Assembly: GCA_013339895.1 (NCBI GenBank)
Contig: JABACO010000019.1
Span: 7,106,466 to 7,170,465 of the forward strand
DNA: 64,000 bases
Source of the DNA: Ephydatia muelleri
Taxonomy: Eukaryota; Porifera; Demospongiae; Spongillida; Spongillidae
Direction of reading: 5' to 3'
The position numbers and the translations under genes were made by a program. Positions 1 to 10,400 of this stretch are shown one piece after another. How positions within the stretch are numbered: the first letter of the stretch is position 1; every line of letters begins with the position of its first letter. The notes under the pieces are model-generated. The model saw only the letters and a program-made list of their open reading frames with translations. It had not been told where the DNA came from and did not search any database.

Positions 1-80
1 CCCTTTTCCAATGTTAATGAATATTTTAATTATCACACGCACACGCACATGTTTCTGAAGGTTAAAAGCTGTGCATTGTT

Positions 81-1646
81 CTAGAGCGATCTACGGTCAA
101 CTCTAAAGTATGAAACTTTGATACAAGGTTGGTACTCATTGTTTTCATCGACGGGATTATAAGAAGCATAGGTTTTGCTATCGAAAACAATCTTGTAATC
201 TTTTTGGCGATTCTTGGTAAGGTTAGAATCAGGGAAAAACAATGCTTCCAAACTCTTTGCCATATCCTGGTGTTGATAGATAACTTTTGAAGACAAGAAT
301 TTAATGTATTGAAGATGTAGTAATCCGCCCTTTACAGCGGTAATAGCAGGAGACATTGACTCAGCTCTGATATACATGCAACTGTTACTAAAGGGAAGGA
401 TGCAATAGACACTTTGTGAATTGTACTTAATAGGATATCAGTGTTTATCTGAGGGCTTTTATGAGGACGAGTTGCAAATTCATTACATGTATTGCTCTTT
501 GATGGTAGTGCATGACCGCTGGTATAGCATATTTTGATGATTTTTTTCCTCCCAAACCTTTGTGTACAGGTTGCACAAAGTGAATGTCAATCACCACAGA
601 AAAATCTATCTGCACAAAATTAAATGCATTGTGAAGGAAATAGCACATAAGTTAGTTGTGGCAACTACATCCAACATCCTATGAAGTTACATACCCTGCC
701 ATGCATTTATAATGTGCTGATAACACAGAGACATACCATGCTTCATAACCTTGGTCAGGTGCGGCCGTGCCTTATAACTTGGGTTTACCTAGTACTTTTG
801 GCTTTGCCTTAAAACATGTGTATCTGTTAAATTCATAAGACAAAACTGTTTGCAAATAGTCGTTGTATGCTTAATCAGCCTTCAGAGTTTCTTGTGTGTA
901 TGTTCCTTCATACCAATGAGCGGATAAGTATGAATGTAGCCATACAGTAAATTTGGCCACGTCATTAACCTGGTCCTTCTCATCAATGCCATAAAGATCC
1001 GGAGATACTTTACTATCGATCTACAGCTTCAAAAGGTGCCGTCTTCGTGCTAAAGGATCAAGAGAGTTTAAGTAAGACTATCGCTTGTGCCTACACGTGG
1101 TCTGGGTACGAGAAAAATTTGTTAGGGGAAGGAAGAATCATGTCACAAGATACGCCCACGCTGGAAAAGGGTCTATAGAGGCTATGAATCATGCATCATT
1201 TAGTGTTGCAAAAACTACAAAAACCACGCCCATTCAAAACAGATGCCATACCAAAAATAATATAGGGTTTGCTATACCACATATCTCGCATGCATACAAA
1301 GTGACCACATTGGCTAGGCAATATTTCACAGGATAGGCAACACATGAGTTCGAGTGTTAGCACCCTTTGCAATTAAGTCACAGTATACTGGTACATGCAA
1401 ACGCAGTCTAGCATTGGCTTCTACGGTTACGTTCCATTATATTAACGTAATGAAATGATTAACTTCTAACAACGTAAACACCGTACCAATCGTCTCCAAC
1501 CCAATCTATAGAGTACCTGTCCGAGCAGTTCGCCTGTTACGATGTTTCCAAGAGTGAGCCAATCCATCTGGCCGTTGGAACCTGATAGCGAACACAATAT
1601 TAATAGTTACCACAAAGACAAAACAAAATACACACATACACACACG

Positions 1647-1683
<37 letters not shown>

Positions 1684-1766
1684 GCGCGCGCGCACACACA
1701 CGCACACACACACTCACACACACACTCACACGCACGCACGCACACACACACACACTCACACGCACG

Positions 1767-1833
<67 letters not shown>

Positions 1834-1935
1834 ACAAACACACACAAACGAGCCTGAGCGGGAGCACAAGCAGAGCGTACATGCCGAGAAAGTAGCTGCT
1901 TACGTACAACGTGGGAAATGAAAGGAGAACGCCAT
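81..1935 (-). CDS. Gene with START-family leader exons and an unrecognised body
   Basis: Exon 1 (1908-1935, 28 nt) starts at an ATG and reads MAFSFHFPR before a GTACGT donor. Exon 2 (1517-1581, 65 nt) follows a CAG acceptor and reads SNGQMDWLTLGNIVTGELLG. Both exon lengths and the peptide match exons 1 and 2 of the two START genes at 34829 and 40393 (MALSIDFPH and MAFATDFPH, then SDGEVDWxTLGNILTGExLG), so I see a paralogous 5' end. A likely exon 3 (914-1020) reads on in frame and contains SPDLYG. Further coding-looking stretches are about 470-640 and 81-377, the last ending in a stop at 81. These later parts do not look like START domains and I do not recognise them; their joins are guesses. 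The gene could be a diverged START protein or a new body under shared leader exons. The 5' exons are well supported, the rest weakly. Confidence 0.45.
1630..1853. repeat. (CA)n microsatellite with CG and CTCA interruptions
   Basis: About 220 bases of CA dinucleotides broken by a (CG)n core near 1681-1692 and by repeated CACTCACACGCACG blocks. It lies in intron 1 of the minus-strand gene, between its 28-nt and 65-nt exons. Alternating purine-pyrimidine sequence of this kind can adopt Z-DNA. Open reading frames here are repeat artefacts. Confidence 0.95.
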
Positions 1936-2324
1936 ATCATGTGTTGGACACAATCCCTTAGGCTGGCATTTGTTTATACGAATATGGCGCTGGGAGCATG
2001 AATATGCTATTGGCCAAGTGGATTGAATAGCTGTGCGAATATGAAAGCCAGCTAAGAAAATGTTTGAATAGTGAATTTCACATATTGTATAATTTGCGTA
2101 TTGCAGAGAAGGGCAATTACCTGGCGCAATTCCACAATTCCAGGAAAACATACATGCATAAGCAGGTCCATATCTACTAATATACAGTCTGACAGCAGTA
2201 ACAGGTATACCAGTGCCATCAACCGGTTTGACATGCGCCAGGTCATCTCAATCCCATTGTAATACATGTATATTGATCTGTCATTCCTGTGGAGGAATCC
2301 AGAACGGAATGGAAATATTTCATT

Positions 2325-2537
2325 ATCTCCAACCCCCACTCCATCTCCAGCCCCCACTCCATTTCCATCCCCCACTCCATCTCCAGTCACCACTCCATCT
2401 CCAGTCATCACTCCATCTCCAGTCACCACTCCATCTCCAGCCCCCACTCTATCTCCAGTCACCACTCCATCTCCAGCCCCCACTCCATCTCCAGTCACCA
2501 CTCCATCTCCAGCCACCACTCCATCTCCAGCCCCCAC
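2325..2537. repeat. 18-bp minisatellite
   Basis: About 12 copies of an 18-bp unit close to CCATCTCCAGTCACCACT, varying mainly at the GTCACC/GCCCCC positions. Because 18 is a multiple of three, all frames stay open and plus-strand frames read Thr-Pro-Ser-Pro repeats. I see no supporting start context or splice structure, so I treat it as a minisatellite and not a mucin-like gene. Confidence 0.9.
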
Positions 2538-3391
2538 ATTTTTAAAAGCAGATCTATACACTCCCGACTCGGAACAGTGGAATGCAACAGCTCAAAACAG
2601 TGGAAAATTACAGCGTTCATTGCATTTGTGGGCTACCATAATTGGTCATCGAGGTAGCGATGCAGCAGATTTAAAGTGCTTGAACTAACTGCTAAATACG
2701 ATACGTAAGTTACAAGTTATATTCTATTGTATAACTTTTTCGAAGGTCACTGTCAGGTAACGCCCCTCTTTCATGGGTGGAGAGTAGCCAGTTTTCATTT
2801 CCATGGCACGTGCTGACCGGTAAACACCTCGACTTGGCTCAAGCTTAGCAAACACACAAACTCACACATACCTGTACATCAAGGGGAAGGTAACATTCAT
2901 TTGTGCACGAAACGTTATACCTGCAACTGAGTGTGGTAAAGTAGGCCTATTCGATATAGATCGATGATGTGAGCTGTACCATAGATACTATAGTATCTAT
3001 GGCTGTACAATAGATACAAACAAACGTCACGTATCGTGCTAATAAGCATCACGTGGTAGCCTCATCTTTATAAAACTCTACAATATGCATGATGCCGCGA
3101 TATGTGAAGCAAGCCAAAATTGTACCACATTCTGGTTTATCTTGAGTGGGCATGCACCTCGCGTCGTATACGCCTAGGTTTACTTGTCAGCACGTGTCGC
3201 GGAAATAAGGATGTATGCTCCACCCATGCAAAACAGAGGGGCGTTAGCTGACAGTGACCATCGAAAGAGTTACGCAATAGAATGTAACGTGTGGCTTACA
3301 CATGGTACGTGTATGGTACTTGCCATCCTTGGGCCGAAACAACTACGATGTATGCGCGGGGTGCGCGTTCATTGGAAGAAGTCCTGACGGG
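2538..3391. other. No recognised gene
   Basis: Short unconvincing open frames only. It contains one perfect 24-bp palindrome (listed separately). It lies upstream of the minus-strand gene ending at 1935, so part may be its promoter. Confidence 0.5.
2979..3002. repeat. Perfect 24-bp palindrome
   Basis: CCATAGATACTA is followed directly by its exact reverse complement with no spacer. A partial echo (ATAGATAC) follows at about 3010. Confidence 0.9.
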
Positions 3392-3455
3392 TAGTCTCGG
3401 TCCCAGACCCTCTAACGCGATGGATTACAATACAGAGGGTCTGGGGCCGAGACTA
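3392..3455. mobile_element. 64-bp hairpin element, MITE-like
   Basis: A 22-bp arm starting TAGTCTCGG (3392-3413) is matched by its reverse complement at 3434-3455 with one mismatch, around a 20-bp centre. The ends begin and finish with TA, as expected for Tc1/mariner-type target duplication, although TA is weak evidence. It could be a solo fragment of a larger element. There is no coding capacity. Confidence 0.6.
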
Positions 3456-3633
3456 GTGATCTCGGGAGTGGCCACAAAATAAGCGGATTGTACCACACGG
3501 ACTAGGGCCATGCAAGAGGAACATTTCCCGAGCTAAAGGCTGTGTCTGAAGACCACGTGGATCGTCGAGTCATCTAATTGGAAGGACGGTGTCGATCAAT
3601 TGTATTGTAGCATTAATAATAACATAGCTATCT

Positions 3634-3809
3634 CACAGGGAAAAGTTTCGAGTTCCCAACATTGGATTTTGATCCACGATCCCAATGTGATAAGCAATCA
3701 CAGTAGACACAACAAACCACATCAAAATGCCCCAATGTTTGATTTAAGCCTTTCCACCCTGGGATTGTGGATCAAAATCCAACTTGGGAATGCAAAACTT
3801 TTCCCTGTG
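3634..3809. mobile_element. 176-bp MITE with long terminal inverted repeats
   Basis: The left end CACAGGGAAAAGTTT and right end AAACTTTTCCCTGTG form imperfect inverted repeats of roughly 50 bp (3634-3687 against 3756-3809). Both arms carry a shared TTGGATTTTGATCCAC core. The element is flanked on both sides by TCT, a candidate 3-bp target duplication. CAC-starting termini with a 3-bp duplication suggest CACTA/EnSpm-like mobilisation, but this is inference from the ends only. Confidence 0.7.
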
Positions 3810-3924
3810 TCTAGCGTGGACGTGGAAATGCTGCATCTGTTATGGGTTCTTTGGGCTCAGAGCAGACGAAGGATTTTTTTTGTGTAACTTATGTCTATTT
3901 GTGATTAGTTATGTCATTATTATT

Positions 3925-4490
3925 GTGATGTCTTCCTGAGCTTTTGCCACCAAGCTCACATTGCAGCAAGGTTAGAAGCTGGAAGTGGCCTCACTCCAGG
4001 ACTGGATCGCACTCGCCCAGCTGATGTGCTAGTGAGGGACTGGGCACAAGGCAAGCTGGCTGCCTTTGACATCACAGTCACATCTCCTCTTACTCGTGCT
4101 ATTTTGGCGGAGGCAAGTAGGAGAGTGGGTGCTGCTGCTGAAGCTGCAGAAAATAGAAAGCACACAGCCAATGACCCTAAATGTGCTGAACTAGGCTGGA
4201 GGTGTGTGCCTCTAGCAGTAGAAACTTACTGCAATTGGGGTGAGGAAGCAAGAAGAACCTTCACTCTACTGGCCACACGCTTGGCCTTTGGCTCTTCCTC
4301 ATTTCATAAAGCCAGGGTGATCAGTGACATGTTTGGAAGGCTAAACATCACCCTGGTTAGAGCCATAGCAAGGGCCATACTGGCTAGGATGTGATCCCTA
4401 CTGACTTTAATTAAATAATAACTTGTGGTATATAGATTTATTAGAACTTATTACTGTGTATATTATGATAATTAAAAAAAAGAAAAAAAA
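3925..4490 (+). mobile_element. 5'-truncated LINE, restriction-like endonuclease end (Utopia/R2-like)
   Basis: An open frame running to the stop at 4394 encodes the C-terminal endonuclease region of a non-LTR retrotransposon. RPADVLVRDW is followed by AAFDITVTSPL, which fits the RPD-x(12-14)-D active-site spacing of restriction-like endonucleases. The text then continues with HTANDPKCAELGWRCVPL and ends in ARAILARM, as in related animal elements I recall. Upstream reverse transcriptase is absent, so the copy is 5'-truncated near 3925. After the stop comes about 75 bases of 3' UTR and an A-rich tail (about 4473-4490), as expected for a retroposed copy. The intact frame suggests a fairly recent insertion. 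I cannot place it to clade with certainty. Confidence 0.7.
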
Positions 4491-5429
4491 AGCTATCGTG
4501 TTTAATTATTGTTATTCTAGCAATGGCAATGTATGGAAGTTTAAGTTCGTGTATTAAAATGAAGCGCTTACCCACTATAGGTGCATATACCTGTATTTCA
4601 ACATGGCGAATATAGAGCTACCAAATCAGTTTCAAACAGTATTCTGTATAATCTGATCCTGCATGCTCTCTCCTCGTCTACTTCGAACGAGCTAGCTAGG
4701 CACAACCCACGAGATACAATGGGTATATATGCACTGTAAGGAATGGGAACTGCATGAACCTTATTCACGTGTAGATCTTCGTTATTGGCATGTGCCTCAG
4801 TGGAATTTGGAGGATTATCCACAGTAGATAGGTAACGAAGCAACCAAACACTTTACTTTATTGGAAAACGTCGGAAATACGATTGCATCAGAAATAAGAT
4901 ACACTCCTAGGCTAAAACATGCAACTTCTATTCCCATGGTGACGAAAGCTTCATGGAGCGGGCACCCGTGATCGACTCGCGGAACAAACGCGTTAATTAG
5001 TGTTAACAAAGCCCATTTCCGTATCGACGGTGCTATTAACATTTTTGTAGTTACATTGTATGTATTTTTAAATGTCAGCAGATTCACGTTCTATCGTTAA
5101 TGGGGTGCAGAAGAAGCTTTCACATTTACCGCATGCAGTATACGTTCCTGGCGGGGTGGATTTACATCGTGCCGTAGTAACATAAATATCACATTTACAG
5201 CGATGTAAGCGAGGGGAAATACTTTACCATTACATTTTCGTAGTCATAGAAGGCAAAATTCATCCACAGCTCAAGGCTGTAGGGGACGAGAAGGTGATCG
5301 ATCACCTTGCTACTTCAATGCGCCTTGGTGTCAAATATCTCATGACGTCAGTATACAGCAAGACATCGAGGAGCCAGTGATCAGAGAGGCCGATGTTATA
5401 GACTGGAGGTGCCGGGCTGCAACTTGATT
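4491..5429. other. No recognised gene
   Basis: Minus-strand frames at 4598-4843 and 4815-5087 are open but show no domain, no splice partner and no family resemblance. A plus-strand stretch near 5240-5390 reads like ordinary protein for about 50 residues and then stops; it may be a relic. A short palindrome GGTGATCGATCACC lies at about 5291. Confidence 0.4.
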
Positions 5430-5691
5430 TGGGAATAAGAGGTGCATGGCAACCTCAGGTGGAGGCATTATTTGGGGATAAGAGTTGAGTGGCAACCTCA
5501 GGTGGAGGCATTATTTGGGGATAAGAGTTGAGTGGCAACCTCAGGTGGAGGCATTATTTGGGGATAAGAGGTGAGTGGCAACCTCAGGTGGAGGCATTAT
5601 TTGGGGATAAGAGGTGAGTGGCAACCTCAGGTGGAGGCATTATTTGGGGATAAGAGGTGAATGGCAACCTCAGGTGGAGGCATTATTTGGC
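5430..5691. repeat. 43-bp tandem repeat, about six copies
   Basis: The unit contains GGCAACCTCAGGTGGAGGCA followed by TTATTTGGGGATAAGAG. Copies differ at one or two positions (GAGTTGAGT against GAGGTGAGT), and the last copy breaks off at CATTATTTGG. There are no unique spacers, so this is a minisatellite and not a CRISPR array. Confidence 0.95.
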
Positions 5692-6205
5692 ATCAAAGTC
5701 ATTGCCACTGATGCTCCATCTCAGTGGAGCTAAGGAGAAGAACAGAGAGGCTGTAGCTGAGCTGAGGGGAAACTTTACATCACTTGTGAATTTTCTACAC
5801 AGATAGACAGAAATAAAGAGCTGTCACACAAATGGTGTTCAAACATGTGGCTCAGTATGTTATAGGGAAAAACTATAGTAAGGGCATCTAGTTTGGGTTT
5901 GAGAGGCTCATGGTGAAGTGGAGAAGTGGGCTTGGGTTGATGATTTGGGCACCCCTCTACTTGATCGTGTCTCCATGTGGAATTCTCATCAGTTATCAGT
6001 CCAATTTATGATCGACCATGGATCGACTATTTACTGCATAATCCATGTTATGTTTGTCAGTATGTTCTGCATTTAAGCTTGTACGTACAAACTTGGTCCA
6101 ATTAGCTCATATTTCATTAATACAGAGCAATAGGTCACACCTCGAAGCCTCACAAGTGCACAAAAGGTGCAGCTTAAATAGGTGACGAGCTCACGTTTGC
6201 AACAG
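5692..6205. other. Intergenic, upstream of the CAP gene
   Basis: No convincing gene. The last few hundred bases probably hold the promoter of the CAP gene. Confidence 0.4.
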
Positions 6206-6213
6206 TATAAAAG
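6206..6213 (+). promoter_or_regulatory. TATA box of the CAP gene
   Basis: TATAAAAG lies 38-45 bases before the ATG at 6251. This would give a very short 5' UTR, starting near 6235-6240. Spacing and sequence are canonical; function is inferred. Confidence 0.6.
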
Positions 6214-6250
6214 AAGACTTCTAAGGTGCTGAAGCTGAGCGCTAACGGAC

Positions 6251-7417
6251 CATGCTACCGATTTTGCTGGTCGGAATTCTGGTAGCACTTTGTGCATCTA
6301 CAGACGCTGCACTTTCGACTGCAGACCAGCAGCTGTGTCTCGATGTCCACAACCAGTACCGATCCGCGGAAGGTGCCGCGAATATGTTACAAATGGTTCG
6401 CTGTCTCTAGTACAATATTGCGTGTACTTTGAACGTTGTGAACGATGCACTCCGCTCCTCCACCACCACCCCATTCACACACTTGTTTCTCTGTTATTTC
6501 ACTTACAAATAGGAGTGGGATTCGAATCTTGCAACTGTGGCACAGACGTATGCACAGCAGTGCAACTTTCAGCACAATGCTGCTCGTTCCACGCAGTACG
6601 TAATGGCCGCCGGAGCCAATCCTGCGGCGACGTATGTAGGAGAAAACCTATTCGTGACGAGCGCCAACGAATCGCTCGGCCTGATTGCTAGCGCCATACA
6701 AGCATGGTACGACGAGAAGGCCAGCTACAATTTCGCATCAGGCTCTTGCACTGGCGTGTGCGGTCACTACACACAGGTTCGTTAAAATACGCGCTGCATG
6801 GATGCAAATTGATATAGCCCCTCACCCATTTTCAGATCGTGTGGTCTCAAACCTATTTGGTGGGATGCGGAAGTAGTTACTGCAAAACGGTGGCCGGCTT
6901 TAACTTGGCGGGGACCATTATCGTGTGTAACTACGCACCTGGGTAAGGCGGTATAGAGGAATTAAATGATCGCAGCTCCGACCCGTGAGTAATCTTCTCC
7001 TATACGTTTGCAGAGGGAATATCGTAGGACAGTCACCGTATACTCCCGGTTCCCCTTGTTCCACGTGCCCTTTACAGTGGTCCAAGTGCTATGGAAATTC
7101 ACTTTGTTGTAAGTTGTATGCATCTATATACGCAGTGATGTATGCCGTGGGTTTGTTGGCACTTGTAGCTGTCGTCGGCGCTACTTGTAATTTCTGCATG
7201 GTCTACATTTTTCTAACGATGACGTGTATAAGATTTGTCAACTTGATCCCTTCCTATACTTCAACGTTGTTTTGCAGCGAAGAACAATACTCAAACCAAG
7301 GTTCCCGTGCCCGTGGTGGCGGCCGCCATGCCCACAATTCCAGGTCGGCGTCACAATGTTCACTATGTTACTATCTCCCTGCATGGATACCATGATGTAG
7401 TGAAGCATCTGGAATGA
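6251..7417 (+). CDS. Secreted CAP/SCP (cysteine-rich secretory) protein
   Basis: Predicted exons are 6251-6395, 6513-6776, 6836-6942, 7014-7108 and 7278-7417. The ATG starts a signal peptide (MLPILLVGILVALCAS). The CAP domain follows: HNQYRSAEG, then WDSNLATVAQTYAQQCNFQH, GENLF, GHYTQIVWSQ and the CAP-2 block VCNYAPGGNIVGQSPY. The catalytic-like tetrad residues expected of the family (His in HNQYR, Glu in GENL, His in GHYTQ) are visible. Cysteines in the hinge-like tail (SPCSTCP, KCYGNSLC) suggest disulphides. The protein would be extracellular; CAP proteins bind lipids or act in signalling and defence, and the role here is unknown. The last exon is uncertain: reading on from exon 4 without splicing gives a hydrophobic segment instead. 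An ATTAAA lies at 7615. The gene abuts the fibrocystin-L-like gene. Confidence 0.85.
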
Positions 7418-10400
7418 GGGGGGGGGAGGGGGGGGAGTAACTCGATGAGCATGTATAGAATTACTATCCTCTCACGCAGCTACCCGATACTGTCTATATA
7501 ATCACTCAAACACGACGAGCTATTGGCTTGAGCCACTGCTTATATGCACCTCAATTAATAATATTATGATTATAATTGTATACAAGCTGAACTGTAAATT
7601 AACGAGCTCTAAGTATTAAAGCCGCAAAATTACTGTCAACAAGTATAGCACTTCATGCCTCATTTGCTTGCTACACAGCGGTGAATAGCATTAGCCCGAC
7701 CTTTGGAAGTCTCTCAGGACAGACTCAAGTTAAGATCTCTGGAACCGGTAACACATTGCGTGCAAGGATGCCAGGGCAATCCGTACTGAATTAGTGATGA
7801 TTTATAGGCTTCAGCATGGACCAGTTCGCCTTCACTGACTCCACTCTGGGAAACCAGGTCAACTTTACGCGGCTGGATGGGCTGGTCACGGTGTCATGTG
7901 ATGTCATCATCTATTTAACATCACCAAATCAAATTATGTGCACAATCAAGTAAGCAAAAAGAATGGCAGGAAGAAGGAGAGGGAAGGGGAGAGAGAGAGA
8001 GAGGAGGGGAGGGAGGAAGAGAGAGAAGGAGAGAGGGTGGGAAAGAGGGAGGGAAGGGAGAAAAGAGGGTGTGGGCAGGGCGGAGAGAGCCCACTAAGGC
8101 ACTTTTATTAAACATGGTTCTGTTTGTAGTGCACCTCCAGACGGTATAGCAGGAACATACATGGTCCACATAACTGTGGATGGCAAAAGTATTGAACTTT
8201 TAGGAGGGACATATTGCAAAAAGTAATGTTGCAAACTGCCGCTTCACTGTGAGTTCAATGCACAGCATACAACACATGTCTAGAGAGTTGATTCATGCCT
8301 TCCTATTGTAAAATTTGTTGAAAGTCTAACTAAATAGTTTGCCCCTAAATTTGAACTGCTGTTGCCTTAACAGTTCCAGCAGTCAAACACACCAACAATC
8401 ATCCTTGTCACACCCTTGGCTGCTCCTATTGGTAAGTGATATTGTTTGTACCAATGCATATTTACACGGCACAAACTTTTAAAGGGCAAAATATAACAAT
8501 ATCTGGAAACTTGTTCACAACATCAATTCAGCAGTATGATGAAAACAACACCGACAGTTTGGGTGACTACATCACAAGGGTGCTAGTTGGAGGGCAGCTA
8601 TGTAGCTTGACAGACAGCAATATGATTCAGTAAGCCACAATACACTGACAGCTATACATAGCACTTAAAAAGTACATTTGCTATTTTAATTACAGATATG
8701 CACCAACCTTGGTGGGAACAGCAGCGGGTGCCTTCTCCATTTCATGCCTACCTGAAGTTGGAGCTAGAATAGGTACGCTCATGGTGACTAGTTAAAGCAT
8801 TCAATGAGCACACACCCACTAATTGGGTGGCACAATAACGATGTGAATGACTATGTACGTCTTTTATTTGCAGCATCGATGAATGTCAGCATGTTCCTTG
8901 CAATCCGTGGAGGGTAATTTCAAGCTAATTTCAAGTTCAATTTATCTCATTGTGATGTTGTTCAACAGATCATCAATCCCACTCACAAGTCTTACTGTTG
9001 ACAACAATCTCATGTTATACAATTTCCAAACATACACAGGTAGAGTTTATTTCAAATTGAAATGGCACACATTGAGAGCTTAACAGTGTTTTGGCTTGCA
9101 ATAATAAGTCATAATTGTGCTTGTATGATAGACTTAAGGTGATAAAGTGATCAATACTGCAGCAAATGGGCATGAATAGCTGCTGTCATGCTTTCAATTT
9201 GTACATCTACAGTGGTGTTGGGAAACAGAATTGAATATTATTATGTACGATGGGCCTGCTTACCAATTATACGTATTTTATTTCAGTCATATCATCGGTG
9301 GTACCAAGTGTTGGTAGTAATGCTGGTGGCACACTGATATCTGTATATGGAACAAACTTTGGTACATCAATAAACAATATTCAAGTGCTGGTTGGAGGTA
9401 AGCCATAGGTTTTACAATTTCAAGCTATTAGTAATCCCTCCTTACACATACCAGGTTTAGGATAATTGCTTAGGATATCTCGAATTAAATGCTAAAATCA
9501 AATGAAATGTGGAAAATCAAACAGTTCTAAGCCCTATAGCTGACACATTGCATCATGAGTCCAGGATCCATAAACAATTGCTATCCCTCATATCTACAGT
9601 GTTGATTTGATTCACTGCCAAATACACTTATTACGGTATCAAACTTAGTGTGCTGAAACTTTTGACAAGAGGGAATCCTTTGCAATATATCATTATGCAT
9701 GTGTGTATACATCCACTTAAATTGCATGAATGTGTGTGTCCGGATATTCCAACTAATCAACATCTAACGTGATGGAACTATTTCCTTTCAATACAGGCAT
9801 TCCTTGCAAAGTAGTGAACGTGACAGATGCAGTTATCCAGTGCATCACAGGGCCAAAACCTGCACCCTCCACATACTATCCTGGTTCGTTGAGCAGCCTA
9901 TTCACACCTCTTCATCATGCCCACTTTTCACACGTTGCTCTTTGCTAAGAATGTAATCTTAACCACTATTACCATGCTTCAAGCACACAGCTAAAAACAA
10001 TGTATTGAACAACTAAATTGTGTTGTGCGTGCACGTGTGTGTGTGTGTTTGTGTTTGTGTGTGTGTGTTTTTACTATCCCCCCTGCAATACAGGTGGAAG
10101 GGGACTCTATCGAGAGGTTTGGTTCAATACTTATGACACGCTGGACAAAATCAAGACCCTGAACACCTCTGAGGCAAATCCCCTGTATCGTCACTCCATC
10201 ATCGAGAGTAGCCTGAGCCAAACTGTATATGGAGCAGAATTTGAGGAGAGCACTGTCTTTTCCCAACGAATGACAGGTTTCTTTGTCCCACCCATTTCTA
10301 GTTACTACACATTCTCTCTCCTCACGGATGACCCAGGCAGGTTCTCTTTGAGTCCAAATATGTCAGCTGAGAGCAAGACCATAGTTGCATTCTCAGACAA

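Noticed and set aside
1506-1909. Long Cys/Val and His/Thr reading frames on both strands
   Set aside because: They are translations of the (CA)n microsatellite; no protein-like composition.
2266-2688. Pro/Thr/Ser-rich plus-strand frame resembling a mucin
   Set aside because: Frame is kept open by an 18-bp minisatellite in all three plus frames; no signal peptide or splice evidence.
4598-5087. Two minus-strand frames, one with a hydrophobic stretch
   Set aside because: Overlapping frames with no domain, no plausible splice join and no homology I recognise.
5430-5691. Possible CRISPR array
   Set aside because: Repeats are directly tandem with no unique spacers, and the genome is eukaryotic.
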